From assembly GCF_900129095.1 (NCBI RefSeq), contig NZ_FQVA01000007.1, forward strand, positions 1 through 64,000: a stretch of DNA of 64,000 bases, read 5' to 3'. The DNA comes from Microbulbifer donghaiensis (GTDB lineage: Bacteria > Pseudomonadota > Gammaproteobacteria > Pseudomonadales > Cellvibrionaceae). Below the pieces are notes generated by a model that saw only the letters and a program-made list of their open reading frames with translations, did not search any database and had not been told where the DNA came from. The number at the start of each line of letters is the position of its first letter. Within the stretch, counting starts at the first letter, position 1. The position numbers and the translations under genes were made by a program. Shown here one piece after another: positions 11,019-21,900 of the stretch.

Positions 11019-11489
11019 ATGAGCAAGATCGATATCGGTATTGGCGAAAAGGATCGTGAGAAAATCGCCGGCGGGCTCAAGCACCTGCTGGCGGACAGCT
11101 ACACGCTTTACCTTCAGACCCATAATTTCCACTGGAACGTAACCGGTCCGATGTTCCGCGAGCTGCACCTGATGTTTGAGGAGCAGTACACGGAGCTTGC
11201 GGAAGCGGTGGACGATATTGCCGAGCGCATCCGCACCCTGGGAGTGCCGGCGCCGGGCACCTACCAGGCGTTTGCGCAGCTTAGCTCGATCAAGGAAGTG
11301 GCCGAGATTCCTCCGGCGACAGATATGGTGGAAATCCTGACCCGCGGCCACGAGCAAGTGGTGAAAACCTGTCGTGAAGTGCTTAAGTCAGCCCAGGAGG
11401 GTGATGATGAATCCACCGTGGCTCTCGTTTCTGACCGGATGCGGGTACACGAAAAAACCGCGTGGATGCTGCGCGCGACCTCCCAGTAG
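11019..11489 (+). CDS. dps: Dps family DNA-protection ferritin
   Basis: This 156-residue protein carries the Dps ferroxidase signature: a histidine in [14 protein letters not shown] sequence on one helix and [21 protein letters not shown] on the next. These supply ligands across the dimer interface for iron oxidation. Dps dodecamers bind DNA and detoxify Fe(II) plus peroxide in stationary phase. ATG 11019 is chosen over the in-frame start at 10989 because AGGACGAGG lies just upstream. The 154-base upstream gap is AT-rich and suits a promoter; I could not identify a convincing OxyR box in it. Confidence 0.94.
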   Translation: MSKIDIGIGEKDREKIAGGLKHLLADSYTLYLQTHNFHWNVTGPMFRELHLMFEEQYTELAEAVDDIAERIRTLGVPAPGTYQAFAQLSSIKEVAEIPPATDMVEILTRGHEQVVKTCREVLKSAQEGDDESTVALVSDRMRVHEKTAWMLRATSQ

Positions 11490-11525
11490 CTGTCGACAGC
11501 AATTGTCGCTGCAAGCCCATGATCA

Positions 11526-11546
11526 GCGGCGCCGTGTCGGCGCCGC
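11526..11546 (+). terminator. GC-rich hairpin after dps
   Basis: A perfect eight-base-pair stem, GCGGCGCC/GGCGCCGC, with loop GTGTC lies 36 bases after the dps stop. No T tract follows, so it is a weak terminator candidate or an mRNA 3' stabiliser. Confidence 0.45.
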
Positions 11547-11659
11547 GCACCTCGGATACCTTCCCCAACACGGCACTTGTTTCAACGCTGTGGCACTTAT
11601 ATTCTACGGTCTTCACCTGCCCCCGGGGCAGCCACGAAGTACTACATAATAAGAACGTC

Positions 11660-13237
11660 ATGTCACACAACATCATCATTGGCGGCGGCCACAATGGCCT
11701 GGTCTGTGCCTGTTACCTGGCCCGGGCGGGCAAAAGAGTCACAATCCTGGAGCGGCGTTCTGTCGTCGGCGGTGCCGCGGTTACCGAGGAATTTCATCCC
11801 GGGTTTCGCAACTCGGCGGCAAGCTACACGGTCAGCCTGCTGAACCCCAAAATCATTCGGGACCTGAACCTGCACGAGCACGGCCTGCAAGTAAAATTGC
11901 GGCCCCAGTCGAATTTCTTCCCGCTTTCCGACTCCGAGAGCCTGTCCTTTCACCGCAATTTCGCCGACACACAAGCGGAGATAGCGCGCTTTTCCGAGAC
12001 CGATGCCGCCGCTCTGCCGGACTTCTACGCGATGCTGGAGAGCGTGGCAGATATCCTGCGTGAGGAACTGTTGCGCACGCCCCCCAATGTTGGCGGCGGC
12101 CTGTCCGATCTCATCCGCGCCGGCAGCTTCGGCTTGCGGGCGAAAAGGCTGTCCATGGTCCAGAGGCGCGATGCCTTGGATCTGTTTACCAAGAGCGCCG
12201 CCGATGTACTGGATGCCTGGTTTGAAAATGACCATGTAAAAGCGGCATTCGCCTTCGACTCCATTGTCGGCAACTATGGTGCCCCCAGCACTCCCGGCTC
12301 GGCTTATGTCTTGTTGCACCACGTGTTTGGCGAGGTGAATGGCGAGAAGGGCGCCTGGGGACACGCAGTCGGCGGAATGGGGGCTATCACCCAGGCCATG
12401 CTGAAGGAGGCCCTGCGGCTGGGGGTGGAAGTGCGCACCGACGTCGAGGTGGAGGAAGTGCTGGTCGACAACGGCCGTGCGGTTGGCGTTCGCCTGGCAG
12501 GCGGGGAGCGACTCTCTGCGGATAAGGTGATCTCCAATGTCGGGCCCAAGCTGCTCTATACGAAGCTGGTCGATCCTCAGCACCTGAGCGAGGAATTCCA
12601 GCGCCGGGTGCGCGGCTTCAAAGTGGGCTCCGGTACTTTCCGCATGAACGTGGCGCTCTCAGAATTGCCGGATTTCACCTGCCGCCCGGGCACCCAGCTG
12701 CAGCAGCACCACCAGTCGGGAATCGTGATCGGGCCGACGATGGGCTACCTGGAGCAGGCCTACCTGGACGCCAAGCAGTTCGGCTGGTCGCGGGAACCCA
12801 TCGTGGAAGTACTGATTCCGTCCACCGTGGACGATACGCTGGCGCCGCCCGGCCAGCATGTGGCGAGTCTGTTCTGTCAGCAGTTTGCCCCGCAGTTGCC
12901 GGACGGTAGCAGCTGGGATGAACACCGCGAAGCGGCGGCGGATACCATTATCGATACGGTCACGCGCTACGCGCCCAATTTCCGGGATGCCGTGCTCGCC
13001 CGACAGATCCATTCCCCCCTGGACCTGGAGCGCAAATTCGGTCTGATGGGCGGCGATATCTTTCATGGTGCGCTGGGACTGGACCAGTTGTGGAGCAATC
13101 GGCCGTTTATGGGCTACGGCGACTACCGCACTCCGGTCGCGGGGTTGTATATCTGCGGCTCCGGTACGCACCCCGGTGGTGGCGTTACCGGGGTTCCCGG
13201 TCACAATGCGGCGCGGGAGATTCTCAAGGACCGCTGA
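11660..13237 (+). CDS. PYROXD2-like FAD-dependent oxidoreductase (phytoene dehydrogenase superfamily)
   Basis: This 525-residue flavoprotein begins with the dinucleotide-binding motif IIGGGHNGLVCACYLARAG. It continues with ERRSVVGGAAVTEE and ends with the second FAD block YICGSGTHPGGGVTG. That arrangement is typical of the CrtI/PYROXD2 superfamily. The closest recognisable type is PYROXD2-like rather than a carotenoid desaturase, and no carotenoid genes are nearby. The reaction is unknown. ATG 11660 is used because the upstream extension from 11462 overlaps the dps 3' end and precedes the FAD motif by non-family sequence. Confidence 0.85.
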   Translation: MSHNIIIGGGHNGLVCACYLARAGKRVTILERRSVVGGAAVTEEFHPGFRNSAASYTVSLLNPKIIRDLNLHEHGLQVKLRPQSNFFPLSDSESLSFHRNFADTQAEIARFSETDAAALPDFYAMLESVADILREELLRTPPNVGGGLSDLIRAGSFGLRAKRLSMVQRRDALDLFTKSAADVLDAWFENDHVKAAFAFDSIVGNYGAPSTPGSAYVLLHHVFGEVNGEKGAWGHAVGGMGAITQAMLKEALRLGVEVRTDVEVEEVLVDNGRAVGVRLAGGERLSADKVISNVGPKLLYTKLVDPQHLSEEFQRRVRGFKVGSGTFRMNVALSELPDFTCRPGTQLQQHHQSGIVIGPTMGYLEQAYLDAKQFGWSREPIVEVLIPSTVDDTLAPPGQHVASLFCQQFAPQLPDGSSWDEHREAAADTIIDTVTRYAPNFRDAVLARQIHSPLDLERKFGLMGGDIFHGALGLDQLWSNRPFMGYGDYRTPVAGLYICGSGTHPGGGVTGVPGHNAAREILKDR

Positions 13238-13252
13238 TCACCGCATGGCGGC

Positions 13253-14161
13253 TCAGGCTGTGCCCGTGTCGGCTGCCACCAGGGCGAGGAATGCCCTGGC
13301 GGTTGCCGAGAGGCCGCCAAGTCCCTTCGCCAGTATTCCCACCTCTTGCGCCACCACCGGAGTAGTCAGGGGCAGGCACTTGAGCCCCTGGTCGTGCATC
13401 TGTGGCTCACACAGGCTCGGCACCGCGCTGACGCCAAGCCCCACCTTAACCAGCTGGCCGATGGTGCTGAGCTGATTCGCCTCGCACAGGAGCCGTGCCG
13501 GCTTACCGCACTGGGTGAAGGCCTCGTCGGTCCAGCGTCGTACCGCGGAACCGCGGTTCATGGCGATAAAGGGGGCAGTTGCCAGATCACTCCAGCGCAG
13601 CGATTTCCTGCCCGCCAGCGGGTGATCCGGCGGTAGCACCGCGACAAAACGGTCGCGGTCGCAAGGGATGAACTCCAGGCCCTCGAGATCGTCCGGGCGG
13701 AAGCTGATACCCAGCTCCGCGCGCCCCTCCTGTACAGCCTGGATTACCCGCTCCATCACGATATCCTCCAGGGCGAAGTTGACCTGTGGATGCAGGCGGT
13801 GGAACTCCGCCAGCAGCGCAGGCAGGCGATTCAGCGCGAAGGCCGGAATTACCGCCAGCGACAGCTGGCCGCGCTGCAGCCGAAAGCGCTGCTGAATGGC
13901 ATCCAGGGACTGATCCCAGTTGTGCAGAAGCTGCTCCGCACGGGTCAGAAACTCCCGCCCTTCGGGCGTCAGCACCAGTTGGCGGCTATCGCGATTGAAC
14001 AGCGGTCCGCCGGCGGCGGATTCCAGGTTGCGGATCGCCACCGACAGTGCCGGTTGCGAAATATGCAGCTGCGCGCTGGCTTCGGCCAGGCTATGGGTGC
14101 GCGCCACGGCAATAAAGGCCCGCAACTGTTTGACGGTAGCGCTCACGAATGCCTCGCTCAC
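13253..14161 (-). CDS. LysR family transcriptional regulator
   Basis: This 302-residue protein has an N-terminal winged helix-turn-helix (FIAVARTHSLAEASAQLHIS, then QPALSVAIRNLE) and a C-terminal LysR substrate-binding domain (GRAELGISF; FIAMNRGSAVRRW). It is transcribed away from the acetoacetyl-CoA synthetase gene, separated by 166 bases that hold a perfect palindrome (14177-14193). LysR proteins usually regulate the divergent gene and themselves, so this one probably controls acetoacetate or ketone-body use. The 3' end lies 15 bases from the convergent oxidoreductase gene. Confidence 0.93.
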   Translation of the reverse strand: MSEAFVSATVKQLRAFIAVARTHSLAEASAQLHISQPALSVAIRNLESAAGGPLFNRDSRQLVLTPEGREFLTRAEQLLHNWDQSLDAIQQRFRLQRGQLSLAVIPAFALNRLPALLAEFHRLHPQVNFALEDIVMERVIQAVQEGRAELGISFRPDDLEGLEFIPCDRDRFVAVLPPDHPLAGRKSLRWSDLATAPFIAMNRGSAVRRWTDEAFTQCGKPARLLCEANQLSTIGQLVKVGLGVSAVPSLCEPQMHDQGLKCLPLTTPVVAQEVGILAKGLGGLSATARAFLALVAADTGTA

Positions 14162-14176
14162 TGGGGGGGAAGAAGT

Positions 14177-14193
14177 GTTAAATAAAATTTAAC
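14177..14193. promoter_or_regulatory. Candidate LysR operator palindrome
   Basis: GTTAAAT-AAA-ATTTAAC is a perfect 7+7 inverted repeat in an otherwise GC-rich genome. It fits the T-N11-A form of LysR boxes and lies between the divergent LysR gene and aacS, 16 bases from the regulator's start codon. A nearby direct repeat, AGTTTAAAATAGTTTAAAG (about 14205-14223), may be a second half-site. Confidence 0.6.
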
Positions 14194-14327
14194 AGATATG
14201 AGAAAGTTTAAAATAGTTTAAAGTGTCCTACCAAGGCATTATTGCTCTCTTCGCGTGTGCGCGAATAATGGTCAACCATTGATAACAATAACCACTGAGT
14301 ACCAGCCAACGTACAAGGTCAGCCGAG

Positions 14328-16304
<1,977 letters not shown>

Positions 16305-16335
16305 TTACCGCTGGCATCCCCTGCAAGCGACCGAT

Positions 16336-16362
16336 CCCGGGCGAAGGTTCCCTTCGCCCGGG
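16336..16362 (+). terminator. Hairpin after aacS
   Basis: A perfect 12-base-pair stem (CCCGGGCGAAGG / CCTTCGCCCGGG) with loop TTC lies 31 bases after the aacS stop. It lacks a T run. It is a likely transcription end or 3' stabiliser. Confidence 0.55.
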
Positions 16363-16437
16363 AAGCTCCCACTGGGCAAGCAACCACCATTCAGTTAGCC
16401 GCCAATCTGCGCTACCCTTTCCTGTCACAAGCTTCAA

Positions 16438-16699
16438 GGAACCTCTGAGTAAGTCCGTGATACCTCTGGCTTTCAGAGCGGTTTACAATCAAGGCGCGGC
16501 TTCGCAGGAATGTCTAGACCTTTCAAGAAGTCACAACGCAGTGTGTGAATCGCTCTGAAAGCCCCGAAGGGCGGGGCCTTAAGGCCGCAGCTGCGGCGTT
16601 GCAGCTCTTGCAAAGGGCTGGGCCATTCGCGGCGAGCTGCGCCTAACATCTGCAGCCTTCAGGCCCCGCAGAGATATTACGGACTTACTCAGAGGTTCC
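16438..16699. mobile_element. 262-bp MITE with terminal inverted repeats and TCAA target duplication
   Basis: The ends 16438-16458 and 16679-16699 are perfect 21-base inverted repeats (starting GGAACCTCTGAGTAAG); the match extends a few bases further with one mismatch. The element is flanked on both sides by TCAA (16434-16437 and 16700-16703), a four-base target duplication. Inside is a further inverted repeat (GGCTTTCAGAGCG / CGCTCTGAAAGCC) and GC-rich palindromic sequence, but no coding frame. It is therefore non-autonomous and would need a transposase elsewhere; I suspect an IS5-type one from the end sequence, unproven. Confidence 0.85.
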
Positions 16700-16725
16700 T
16701 CAATAATCTTCACGGAAGAGCACAC

Positions 16726-17100
16726 ATGGTCACATACCTTTACTGGGCGGCGGTGATCGCCCTGGTTGTATTATCCCTCTTTGTTGGAAGTCGCCTCGGC
16801 AGCTTGAAGTTCGGTGCCATAGCCGCCGCCATTTTCTTCGTGACCGGTTGGCTGGCCTATTACTTCCACTACGAACAGGTATTCGTGAAACGGTTTGGCG
16901 GGGTAATGCGCATATCGGTGCCGGAAGGCCACCGCCATATCGGCGCCACCTGGAAAGAGGATAATCTCTGGATCGAGAATTACGACCCGAAGACCAACCA
17001 GTGTATTTTCACGGAATACTCCAAGGGCAATATTCTCGAGGGCCGGGTTATTATCCGTGACTGCAATCCCCTAATCGGCCAGCCGACCCCGCGCCCCTAA
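16726..17100 (+). CDS. Small membrane protein of unknown function
   Basis: The 124-residue product has two N-terminal membrane helices (about residues 4-20 and 28-48). A roughly 75-residue hydrophilic domain follows, with a WKEDNLWIENYDPKTNQC stretch and a second cysteine near the C-terminus. I do not recognise the family. The start is well supported by GGAAGAG eight bases upstream of ATG 16726. The MITE insertion ends 26 bases before the start and so could have displaced or supplied its promoter. A GC-rich hairpin (17146-17165) separates it from tamA. Confidence 0.7.
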   Translation: MVTYLYWAAVIALVVLSLFVGSRLGSLKFGAIAAAIFFVTGWLAYYFHYEQVFVKRFGGVMRISVPEGHRHIGATWKEDNLWIENYDPKTNQCIFTEYSKGNILEGRVIIRDCNPLIGQPTPRP

Positions 17101-17145
17101 CCTCGATCCGGCAACTTATTGGTAAAGAAAGGATCGGAGTTGTTA

Positions 17146-17165
17146 CCCGGCCCGCTGGGGCCGGG
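17146..17165 (+). terminator. GC hairpin between the small membrane gene and tamA
   Basis: CCCGGCCC pairs with GGGCCGGG around a short GCTG loop, 45 bases after the upstream gene and about 30 bases before tamA. It lacks a T tract and may be a weak terminator or a tamA leader structure. Confidence 0.4.
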
Positions 17166-17193
17166 CCTCAGTCGCTGATAACGGATAAGTCCT

Positions 17194-18996
17194 TTGCGAA
17201 TTTTCATCGGTATCCTGCTGTCTGCCTTTTTGCTGTCGCCACTGCCTATGGCGCGGGCCATCCCCTTTTTCGATCAACTGCCCAAGTTCAAGGTGCGGGT
17301 ACAGGATGACCAACAGCTGCAGGATTGGTTGCGTGAACAAATGAAGGAGCAGCGCAAGGGCAGCAGTGTACTGAAAACCTACGATGATCCACGCGATGTC
17401 GCCCGCTATGAACGCGGTACGCTGGAAAAACTATTGCGCTCCAGGGGCTACTACGATGCCAGCGTGCGACAGACGGTAACCGATGGCGAGATTCTCTATC
17501 GCGTCAATCCCGGCCCCCAATACCATATAAAAAGTATTGTCCTCGATATGCCGGACTACTTGCGTCAGGGCTTTAGCGGACTGCCGTTGCAGGTTGGAGA
17601 TCCCCTGGTCGCGAGCAAGGTGCTTGAGGGCGTAAAGACTATCGAGAAGTACCTGCATGAAAATACCTGCCTGCTGAACGTAGATGTCAGTTACGAGGCG
17701 ACGGCGATTCACAGCGAGGCGGCAGCGCGGTTGGTATACCGGGTGGCGCCGAGCCCCGAAGTCAATGTGGGCGAAGTGCGCTTGGAAGGGCTCACCTCTG
17801 TAGAAGCAGACTATCTGCAGGGCAAGCTGAAGATTCAAACCGGCGACTGCTTCAGCCGCGAAAAAATAGATGCGGCGCGGCTGCGGCTATTGCGCACCAA
17901 CCTGATCGCCAGCGCTAACAGCGAGGTGTCGGAGCCTTACCAGGGACTGGTCGATGTCACCTTCGTAGTACAGGAGCGCCGTCACCGCACCGTGAAGCTC
18001 GGGGTCGGGTACACTTCCGATGAAGGCGCCGGTGTCTCCGCGGGCTGGGAGCACCGCAACGTGTTCCGCCGCGGTGAGAAAATCGAAGTCGAAAGCAAGG
18101 TGAATCCGGCACAGCAGACACTGAAAGGCAAACTACTGATCCCGCGCTTTCTGCACGACAAGCAAAAGTTGACTGGGAGCGTCGAGGTAGGGAACGAAGA
18201 ACGCGATTCCTATCGGTCGGAGTCCATAAAAATAGGCGCGACCGTCTCGCGGGATCTGAGCCGCAACCGCACCGCCAGTATCGGTACCGAGCTGAAATTC
18301 AGCCAGGTCGATGAGGAAGTAGACGTCTTGCCGCAGCAAGACAAGAATAAGAATTTCCGCCTGCTGGCCTTCCCGCTGGGCCTCAAGTGGGATACCACCG
18401 ACAACCCGCTCGATGCGCGCCGCGGAGCGACGGTGGCAATGGAAGTAAAGCCCTACCTCGATCTCAAGAATTCGAATACCTCGTTCGTGAAGAACACCCT
18501 GCTGCTAACCGGTTACAAGACCGGCCGCCAGATGCGCTACGAACCGACGCTGGCACTGCGTATCAAGGCGGGTGCCATCACCGGTGTACCCAACCTTGAA
18601 TTGCCGGCGGACGAGCGCTTCTATGCCGGCGGTGGCGGCTCGGTGCGGGGCTACGGCTACCAGGAGCTGGGGCCGCGGGTATTGGTGCCACCGGCAGAGC
18701 CGGGCGGGCAGCCGACGCTGTCCGACTCGATCGGTGGGCGCGGACTCAGCGAAATTTCACTCGAGGGACGCTTCCGCTTCAGCGACACCTGGGGTGGCGT
18801 ACTGTTTGTCGATGGCGGTAATGCCTATGAGGAGCCGCGGCCGAAATTCTCCGACCTTTTCTGGGGGGCGGGATTCGGCGTGCGCTATTTCACCTCTTTT
18901 GCGCCCCTGCGCCTGGACATCGCCTTCCCGCTCGATAAGCGGGAGGGGATCGACAGCGATTACCAGATCTACGTCAGTCTGGGGCAGGCTTTCTGA
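17194..18996 (+). CDS. tamA: TamA, outer-membrane Omp85 subunit of the translocation and assembly module
   Basis: This 600-residue protein has a signal peptide (MRIFIGILLSAFLLSPLPMARA), periplasmic POTRA domains (about residues 25-260) and a C-terminal 16-strand Omp85 barrel. The barrel contains the lid-loop block GGGGSVRGYGYQELGP and ends in a phenylalanine (LGQAF). TamA works with the inner-membrane-anchored TamB in lipid transport and insertion of some outer-membrane proteins. The start is TTG 17194, preceded by GGATAAG. The stop overlaps the tamB ATG by one base, a coupled arrangement that confirms the pair. Confidence 0.93.
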   Translation: MRIFIGILLSAFLLSPLPMARAIPFFDQLPKFKVRVQDDQQLQDWLREQMKEQRKGSSVLKTYDDPRDVARYERGTLEKLLRSRGYYDASVRQTVTDGEILYRVNPGPQYHIKSIVLDMPDYLRQGFSGLPLQVGDPLVASKVLEGVKTIEKYLHENTCLLNVDVSYEATAIHSEAAARLVYRVAPSPEVNVGEVRLEGLTSVEADYLQGKLKIQTGDCFSREKIDAARLRLLRTNLIASANSEVSEPYQGLVDVTFVVQERRHRTVKLGVGYTSDEGAGVSAGWEHRNVFRRGEKIEVESKVNPAQQTLKGKLLIPRFLHDKQKLTGSVEVGNEERDSYRSESIKIGATVSRDLSRNRTASIGTELKFSQVDEEVDVLPQQDKNKNFRLLAFPLGLKWDTTDNPLDARRGATVAMEVKPYLDLKNSNTSFVKNTLLLTGYKTGRQMRYEPTLALRIKAGAITGVPNLELPADERFYAGGGGSVRGYGYQELGPRVLVPPAEPGGQPTLSDSIGGRGLSEISLEGRFRFSDTWGGVLFVDGGNAYEEPRPKFSDLFWGAGFGVRYFTSFAPLRLDIAFPLDKREGIDSDYQIYVSLGQAF

Positions 18997-21900
18997 TGCG
19001 CGCGTTAGCGGAACTCGCCGCCGGTTACGTTCGCGCGCTGGGGGTCGTGCTGAAAAGCCTGTGGCAATCGCTGAGTGGGCGCGGTTCGCTGCTGCTCAGC
19101 CTGTTCCTCGTCTTCCTGTTGGCCCTTCTCTATCTACTTGGCACCGAGCAGGGGCGGGTTAGCCTGACCCGCGCCGCCATCTACGGGGCCGGGCAGTTGA
19201 TGCCGGAACTGGTCGTGCAGGCGGAGGGGATCCGCAGCGAGCACCTGGGCGCCTGGTATTTCTCCCAGCTGAAAATTGACTACGGTGCCACTACGCTGGC
19301 GCAGGGGCGCGACCTCGCCGTCGACGTGGATCTGGGCGCACTGTTGCGCAACCGTGTCGATATCGAAAGCGTCAGTGCCGCCGAGCTGGTCGTCAATGTC
19401 GATGTGTTGAATGAAATGCTCGAAGCGCAGGCCCAAGCCACAGCGGATGTCGCCGACGAATCGACGGAGCCACTGTCGATACCGGAGACGCGGCTCGGAT
19501 CCCTGCGTGTCGACCGTCTGCAGGTCATCGACAAACGTGTGCCGGACCTGCCGGTGGTATCGGTGGCTTCGAGTATCCGCTATCGCTGGCGCGCAGAGGC
19601 GGCGCAATTACTGCTGGAAATACAGGAGCTGGATGGCGCAGCGCTGCATCTGCGCCTGGAGGGCAATGAAGTGGAGAGTAGCCGCTTTGTGCTGGAGCTC
19701 TCTGCCAGGGAAAAGGCGTCCGGATTTTTGGGGCGTTATCTGCAGTTGCCCGAGGGGCAGGCGCTGGACGCGCGGGGCAAGGTTTCCCTGCAACAGCCAG
19801 AGGAAAATCAGCTGCTCATTGATATCGAGACTTTTTCCCTGCCACTGGTGCAGCACCAATTTTCCCTGTCCGGGCGCGCCACCGCCACGCTCTCACCCTG
19901 GGAAATCCGCAGCGACGGTATACGGCTCGACGTGGACGGCAGCCAGCACCGGGTTTCCGGATCGGTCAGTGCGGAGCAGGTCGATGCGGAGATTGATTTC
20001 AACCAGCTGCCGGTGGCCATTTCCCAACCGTGGCAGGACTTTCTCGTGGGCGGCTGGCTCAGTGCCGATCTGAGCGTCCGCGGTCCCCTGTCGCTTCCTT
20101 CTGTGTCGGGTATCGTCGACCTGAACAGTTCCTATCGCGAGCGCCCCCTGCGCCTGCAGGGGCGGGTTGAAACCAGCGATAGTGTGATTCAGCTGGAGTC
20201 GGCCAGCCTCGAGTATGTCGATACCCGCCTGGACGCCGAAGGCAGTGTGGATATTGGCGGTGAAGCTATCGACCTGCGCGGCGAGATTCAGCGGGTGTCC
20301 GTGGATGACATTCGCAGCCTGCTCAAGGCATTGCCGGGCACCGAGTCGGTAGAGATCCCGGAGGAACTGCAGGGCGGCGTGGATCAGCTGACGGTTGAGG
20401 CCAAGGGCCCGTGGAAAAATCCGGCCCTGAACGCGACCCTGAAGGCCAGCCCCAGCTACCGGCAACTCGATGCCAGCCTCAGTGCCGCAGTCAAAGGGGA
20501 TCTGCAGGAACTGACCATTGCCGATTTCCAGTTGCTGAGCGACAGGCTGAATATCAATGGCGGCGGCACCGTGGCCATCGCCAAGGAGTCACTGGACCTG
20601 CAGCTGGATGTGGAAGCGCGTGACTTCCGCCCCGCGCGGGATCTGGGGGTGTCCGCTGCTGCGGGTGCGGTTCTCGACCTGCGCGCCGCGGTGGGGGTGA
20701 CCGGGCCCTGGGCGAATCCGCAAATGAATGCGCAGATTCAGTCCGACGGCAACTTCCGCGACTACCGCTTCACCTTGCGCGGCGGTGCCGCGGGTAACCT
20801 GGACAAGCTTGTCCTCGATCAGCTGCGCCTGGAACTGTCCGCAGGCAGTGGTGCCGACCAGTTTACCCCCGAGCATTTGCGCGGTCCGCAATCGCTGATT
20901 CCGTCAAAAGACGCCGAAGACGGCAAACCGCGGCCGCTGCAAAACCACAGCCGCGCGGCCGAGATGGCGGAGGACGCCCGGCGCCTCGGTCGCCGTGGTG
21001 TCGCCTGGCTCGAGGTGGACGGTGTCATAGAGCCCAAGGCGGGCCGGGCGCACGGCAAGGTGGCCGGGCGCAATATCCCCCTGTCGCTGGCAGAGGTGGC
21101 GGGCGTGGAGCTGCCAGCGACACTGGAGGGGCAAATCAGTATCGACGGCGAATTTTCCGGCCCCTTTGCCAGGCCCGAGGCGCAAGCCAACCTGCTGGCA
21201 CTGGGTAATTTCCGCGGCGAACCCTGGCAGCTGCGGGGCGATGTCGGCTATGGCGGCGGGCGCGTGGACCTCGCCGGCGTGGAGTTGGTGTGGGCAGAGC
21301 GCAATCAGCTGTCGGCCCACGGCAGTCTCAACCCGAAGGAACTCGACCTGGAAATTCGCGGCCGGGCGCTGCTTGCGGATCTCGATATCGGCTTGCCGGC
21401 AGATATTGCCGACCGCGGGGAAATCACGCTGACTGCCACTGCGGCGGGAAGTCCCGAGCGGCCGCGGCTCGCAGGAGAGTTGAGAATCACCAGTGAGGCG
21501 CCCGGGCTGGCGCGCCAGCGCGTCGAGATCAAGCCCCTCAGTCTGGTGCTCAACTGGCAGACCGTGCAACGGGATTTGCAAATTTCCCTGGCGGCCCATC
21601 ACGGCGCGCGCCAGGCCATCGATGCCAGTGCCAGCCTCGCGGTGGCGCCGATACTGGAGCAGCTGTTGCGCGAAAGGGCCGAGGGCGAGCGGGCGCCGCC
21701 ACTGCCCCTGGAGCTGCGCAGTCGGGGCAGCGCCGACCTGTCGGTTGTGGCCGAATTTGTCGATCCGGAAATTCACGCCATGCGCGGCCAGTTGAATTTC
21801 GCCATCAGTGCCGATGGCACTCTGACCAAGCCGGTTTTGGACGGCAGCATCGAGTTGCAAGGCGGTTCCTACGAGCATCGGCCGAGCAATACGCGCCTGC

